A DNA stretch of 64,000 bases from Ferrovibrio sp046297895 (lineage in GTDB: Bacteria; Pseudomonadota; Alphaproteobacteria; Ferrovibrionales; Ferrovibrionaceae), in the NCBI RefSeq assembly GCF_046297895.1, contig NZ_JBKBHC010000004.1, forward strand, positions 328,099 to 392,098, written 5' to 3'. The notes under the pieces are model-generated. The model was not told the DNA's origin, searched no databases, and was given only the letters and a program-made list of their open reading frames with translations. The number at the start of each line of letters is the position of its first letter. Position 1 is the first letter of the stretch. The translations under genes and the position numbers were made by a program. This document shows positions 61,579 to 64,000 of the stretch, one piece after another.

Positions 61579-61596
61579 CTTTCTTTGCGAGTGATT
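61545..61596. promoter_or_regulatory. Paired iron-type motifs upstream of bfr
   Basis: CGCGAGTGAGTT on the minus strand (61545-61556) and TTGCGAGTGATT on the plus strand (61585-61596) repeat the layout seen at 60614-60655. Centres are 40 bp apart, 10 bp more than the other pair, so the sites stay on one helix face. A third copy (CTGCGAGTGATG) is at 61513-61524, and the palindrome TGTAATTACA follows at 61597-61606. Confidence 0.5.
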
Positions 61597-61702
61597 TGTA
61601 ATTACACGCATTTTCCTTGAGCCCGCGTACAACGCGGCGTAAGCCTCCCATCAGCGCGTCGATACCGATTCCGGCGCCGCCAGCAGCGAAGGAGGCTAGG
61701 GC

Positions 61703-62185
61703 ATGAAGGGCGACAAGAAAGTGATTCAGCATCTCAATGGTGTGCTGAAGAACGAGCTCACCGCCATCAACCAGTATTTTCTGCATGCCCGCATGTGGAA
61801 GAGCTGGGGCTTCGAGCGCCTTGGCCATCACGAATACAAGGAATCGATTGAGGAGATGAAACACGCCGACAAGATCATCGAGCGTGTTCTGCTGCTCGAA
61901 GGCGTGCCCAACCTTCAGGACCTTGGCAAGCTGAAGATCGGCGAGACCGTGCCGGAAGGCCTGCAGGCCAATCTCGATCTCGAACGCAAGGGGCGGACTG
62001 ACCTGATCGCGGCGATTGCCCATTGCGAAAGCGTGCAGGATTACGTCAGCCGGGAAATCCTCACCGACATCCTCGACGACACCGAGGAACATATCGACCA
62101 TCTGGAAACCCAGCTCGACCTGATCGGCAAGGTGGGTCTGCAGAATTACCTGCAGTCGCAGATGGGTGACGGCTCGTCGTCGTAA
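61703..62185 (+). CDS. bfr: Bacterioferritin
   Basis: 160 residues of heme-containing 24-mer ferritin. Ferroxidase ligands are in LKNELTAINQYFLHARM (Glu18), EEMKHADKIIERVLLLEG (Glu51, His54) and ILDDTEEHIDHLE. The heme-ligand Met is in EEMKH. A leader hairpin CCGCG/CGCGG and GAAGGAGG precede the ATG. It stores iron and works with bfd upstream. Confidence 0.96.
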   Translation: MKGDKKVIQHLNGVLKNELTAINQYFLHARMWKSWGFERLGHHEYKESIEEMKHADKIIERVLLLEGVPNLQDLGKLKIGETVPEGLQANLDLERKGRTDLIAAIAHCESVQDYVSREILTDILDDTEEHIDHLETQLDLIGKVGLQNYLQSQMGDGSSS

Positions 62186-62218
62186 GCATTCCTGAATGGC
62201 AAGCGGCGCGCGCGGCGT

Positions 62219-63322
62219 TCAGCCGCGCGCGCATTCATACAGCGCCACGGCCGCGGCGGCGGAAACGTTCAGGCTTTCCACCGCGCCGGTCATGGGCAGC
62301 TTGGCGAGGAAATCGCATTTCTCGCGCGTCAGGCGGCGCAGGCCTTCATCCTCGGCACCCAGCACCAGTGCCACGCGGCGGATGTCGCTCACCGCTTCCG
62401 CCAAAGTCTTGTCGGTTTCCATTTCCAGGCCAACGCGCCAGAAGCCATATTCGGCCAGCAGGTCGAGGGCACGGGCCAGATTGGTGACCCGGATCAGCGG
62501 CACGACTTCCAGCCCGCCCGAAGCAGCCTTGGCCAGGGCGCCAGTGGCTTCCGGTGCATGGCGGTCCGTCACGATCACGGCGCGCGCGCCGAAGGCGGCG
62601 GCCGAGCGCAGGATGGCGCCGACATTGCGCGGATCGGTCACATGGTCGAGCAGCAGCACGACCTCGCGTTCCTCGCCTGCCGGCTCCTTCAGGGATTCCA
62701 CGCCGGGGTCTTCCAGCGGATCGGTCAGCAGGGCGATGCCCTGGTGAACGGCGCCGGGCGGCAGCAGGGCATCCAGCCGGGCGCGGTCGACCACTTCGGG
62801 TGCCGGGTTGGGCGGCAATTCGCTGCCCAGGGCCTCCCGCGCCTCGCGGGTCAGCAACAGGCGGCGATGATGGCGCTCCGGATTTTCCAGCGCGGCGAGG
62901 CAGGCATGGCTGCCATACAGCCAGGTCGGAAGCTCTCGGTTGCCATGGTGGGGGCGCGGGCGGAATTCCCGGCCTGAATCGTATTCTTGGGCCCGACTGT
63001 GCCTGCGGTCGGCGCTCCGGTCCGGTCTCTGGCTGCGGTCCGGCCGCTGGTCGGGCCGGCCTTCCTCCCGCCACCCCTCCCGCGGGGCATGCCCGCGGCC
63101 ATGGTCGGGCCGATTCCCGCCTTTGCCCGCCTTGGAATGGACCGGGGCATGGGCGAACTTGCCCGGCAGGCCGGATTTTTCGAGCTGCCCACGTCCCTCC
63201 GGGCCGTCGCGGCGCTGGTCGCGGCGGTCTCGGTTTCCCTTGCCGCCTCCTTTGCCGCCGGGGGCATTGGGGTGGGACGAGGGGCGTTTGGGGTTCCGGG
63301 CATCCGGCTTGCGTCTGGACAT
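62219..63322 (-). CDS. rlmB: 23S rRNA (guanosine-2'-O-)-methyltransferase RlmB
   Basis: 367 residues from ATG 63322 (MSRRKPDARN). The C-terminal 230 residues hold the substrate-binding domain and SPOUT fold with the trefoil-knot motifs DHVTDPRNVGAILRSAAAFGA, LVLGAEDEGLRRL and LPMTGAVESLNVSAAAAVALYE. The first ~125 residues are a disordered tail rich in Arg, Asp, Gly and Pro, absent from E. coli RlmB. Confidence 0.92.
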   Translation of the reverse strand: MSRRKPDARNPKRPSSHPNAPGGKGGGKGNRDRRDQRRDGPEGRGQLEKSGLPGKFAHAPVHSKAGKGGNRPDHGRGHAPREGWREEGRPDQRPDRSQRPDRSADRRHSRAQEYDSGREFRPRPHHGNRELPTWLYGSHACLAALENPERHHRRLLLTREAREALGSELPPNPAPEVVDRARLDALLPPGAVHQGIALLTDPLEDPGVESLKEPAGEEREVVLLLDHVTDPRNVGAILRSAAAFGARAVIVTDRHAPEATGALAKAASGGLEVVPLIRVTNLARALDLLAEYGFWRVGLEMETDKTLAEAVSDIRRVALVLGAEDEGLRRLTREKCDFLAKLPMTGAVESLNVSAAAAVALYECARG

Positions 63323-63467
63323 GGCGGGTCTTATACTGCCGGCCGGTAGAAGCAACAACATTGCCGCCCGAACTCTAAAGTTTTGAGGGCAGGGGGGCGA
63401 TGATGGTGCTTTTGTCGCGTTTATCCATTGACGGACGGATATCCCTTCGGTAATCGGGGGGCCGGTC

Positions 63468-63553
63468 GGAGGGGTGCCCGAGTGGCTAAAGGGGACGGAC
63501 TGTAAATCCGTTGGCGCACGCCTACGCTGGTTCGAATCCAGCCCCCTCCACCA
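63468..63553 (+). tRNA. tRNA-Tyr (anticodon GTA)
   Basis: Class II tRNA of 86 nt with encoded CCA. Acceptor GGAGGGG/CCCCTCC, anticodon loop CTGTAAA with GTA, long variable arm, T loop TTCGAAT. It opens the tRNA-Tyr/tRNA-Gly/tuf group usual in alphaproteobacteria. Confidence 0.96.
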
Positions 63554-63625
63554 TCTCCGCGCCAGCCTAGAAAGCGCTTATGCGCCAAAGGGTTGGTGAA
63601 AAGTCTTCGGGTGTAACGCGAAGCG

Positions 63626-63699
63626 GCGGGTGTAGCTCAGTGGTAGAGCCCCAGCCTTCCAAGCTGGTTGCGAGGGTTCGATTCCCTTCACCCGCTCCA
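63626..63699 (+). tRNA. tRNA-Gly (anticodon TCC)
   Basis: 74-nt cloverleaf with acceptor GCGGGTG/CACCCGC, anticodon loop CTTCCAA with TCC, T loop TTCGATT and encoded CCA. It lies 72 bp after tRNA-Tyr and 180 bp before tuf. Confidence 0.97.
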
Positions 63700-63879
63700 G
63701 CTTGCCGGATGGAGCCGTTCTTTGCGGAACGGGTTTGTCCACACGGGATGCGGTGACGCGACACGGCGCTGAAGCAGCGCGGCGCGGGGCCGGATGCCGG
63801 GAAAGAAACGAACCAGGGGTCCGCGAGGGCCTTGCGAATAGTCGGATAACAGGACGCTAGTCGGAAACAGGACAGAACG

Positions 63880-64000
63880 ATGGCCAAGGCAAAGTTTGAG
63901 CGTACGAAACCGCATTGCAACATTGGTACGATTGGTCACGTTGACCACGGCAAGACGTCTTTGACGGCTGCGATCACGAAGGTGCTTGCCGAGACTGGCG
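63880..64000 (+). CDS. tuf: Elongation factor Tu (5' part)
   Basis: The first 40 codons of EF-Tu: MAKAKFERTKPHCNIGTIG, then the G1 loop GHVDHGKTSLTAAI. The gene runs off the window. It delivers aminoacyl-tRNA to the ribosome. Position after tRNA-Tyr and tRNA-Gly is conserved. Confidence 0.97.
   Translation, partial: MAKAKFERTKPHCNIGTIGHVDHGKTSLTAAITKVLAETG

Overview
The window is 64 kb of GC-rich chromosome, densely packed with genes, from an alphaproteobacterium, most likely of the Rhodospirillales type. The evidence is the ntrY-ntrX-trkA-(dat)-hfq-hflX order, a MipZ division-site ATPase, a NADP malic enzyme with a phosphotransacetylase-like tail, DUF1489, DUF4170 and DUF2892 proteins, and a tRNA-Tyr/tRNA-Gly/tuf end. 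The genus cannot be fixed by eye. I see no prophage, insertion sequence, CRISPR array or rRNA operon, and no gene-free stretch longer than about 300 bp.

Layout. 1-7.9 kb: NtrY/NtrX nitrogen/redox two-component pair, TrkA, D-amino-acid aminotransferase, Hfq, HflX, inositol-phosphatase-like enzyme. 8-14.6 kb: gyrA, coaD, a secreted and a cytosolic cyclophilin, queA-tgt. 14.6-21 kb: PAS protein, tRNA-Lys, DUF3833 lipoprotein, a TPR-glycosyltransferase gene broken into two divergent halves, DUF4170, a set of unrecognised small genes including an HPt-like protein, an OB-fold-like periplasmic protein and an SDR. 21-25.6 kb: GT2/LAB-N/GT39 envelope sugar cassette, haloacetate-dehalogenase-like hydrolase, DUF502 membrane protein. 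25.6-30.3 kb: P450-TetR-Rieske oxygenase module, then a YeeE/YedE sulfur-import pair with DUF2892 behind a perfect FNR-type box. 30.3-35.6 kb: acylphosphatase, an AT-rich patch with a small membrane protein, lipB, an isolated FliN-like protein, tRNA-Leu, malic enzyme, LysR regulator. 35.6-50.4 kb: thioesterases and a leucine/isovalerate degradation set (isovaleryl-CoA dehydrogenase, methylcrotonyl-CoA carboxylase, methylglutaconyl-CoA hydratase, HMG-CoA lyase), interrupted by an antiporter, two GST-kappa/DsbA-like isomerases, a DMT exporter and an SDR. 50.4-57.5 kb: mipZ, then two solute-binding-protein-dependent carboxylate importers facing each other (TctCBA and TAXI-TRAP) across one terminator. 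57.7-64 kb: VWA protein, J-domain membrane protein, HD-GYP protein behind a second FNR-type box, NTF2-like protein, tRNA-Thr, an iron-storage locus (bfd, bfr) with repeated operator-like motifs, rlmB, tRNA-Tyr, tRNA-Gly and the start of tuf.

The most unusual structure is at 16.0-17.5 kb. Flipping 16002-16944 at an inverted 4-bp in-frame microhomology rebuilds one 489-residue TPR plus GT-B protein, so the two genes there look like the product of a single small inversion. The next most useful signals are regulatory: two perfect TTGAT-N4-ATCAA boxes, paired iron-type motifs whose spacing differs by one helical turn, a palindromic TetR operator, a possible branched RNA leader at 17.8 kb, and strong hairpins directly after both transporter binding-protein genes.
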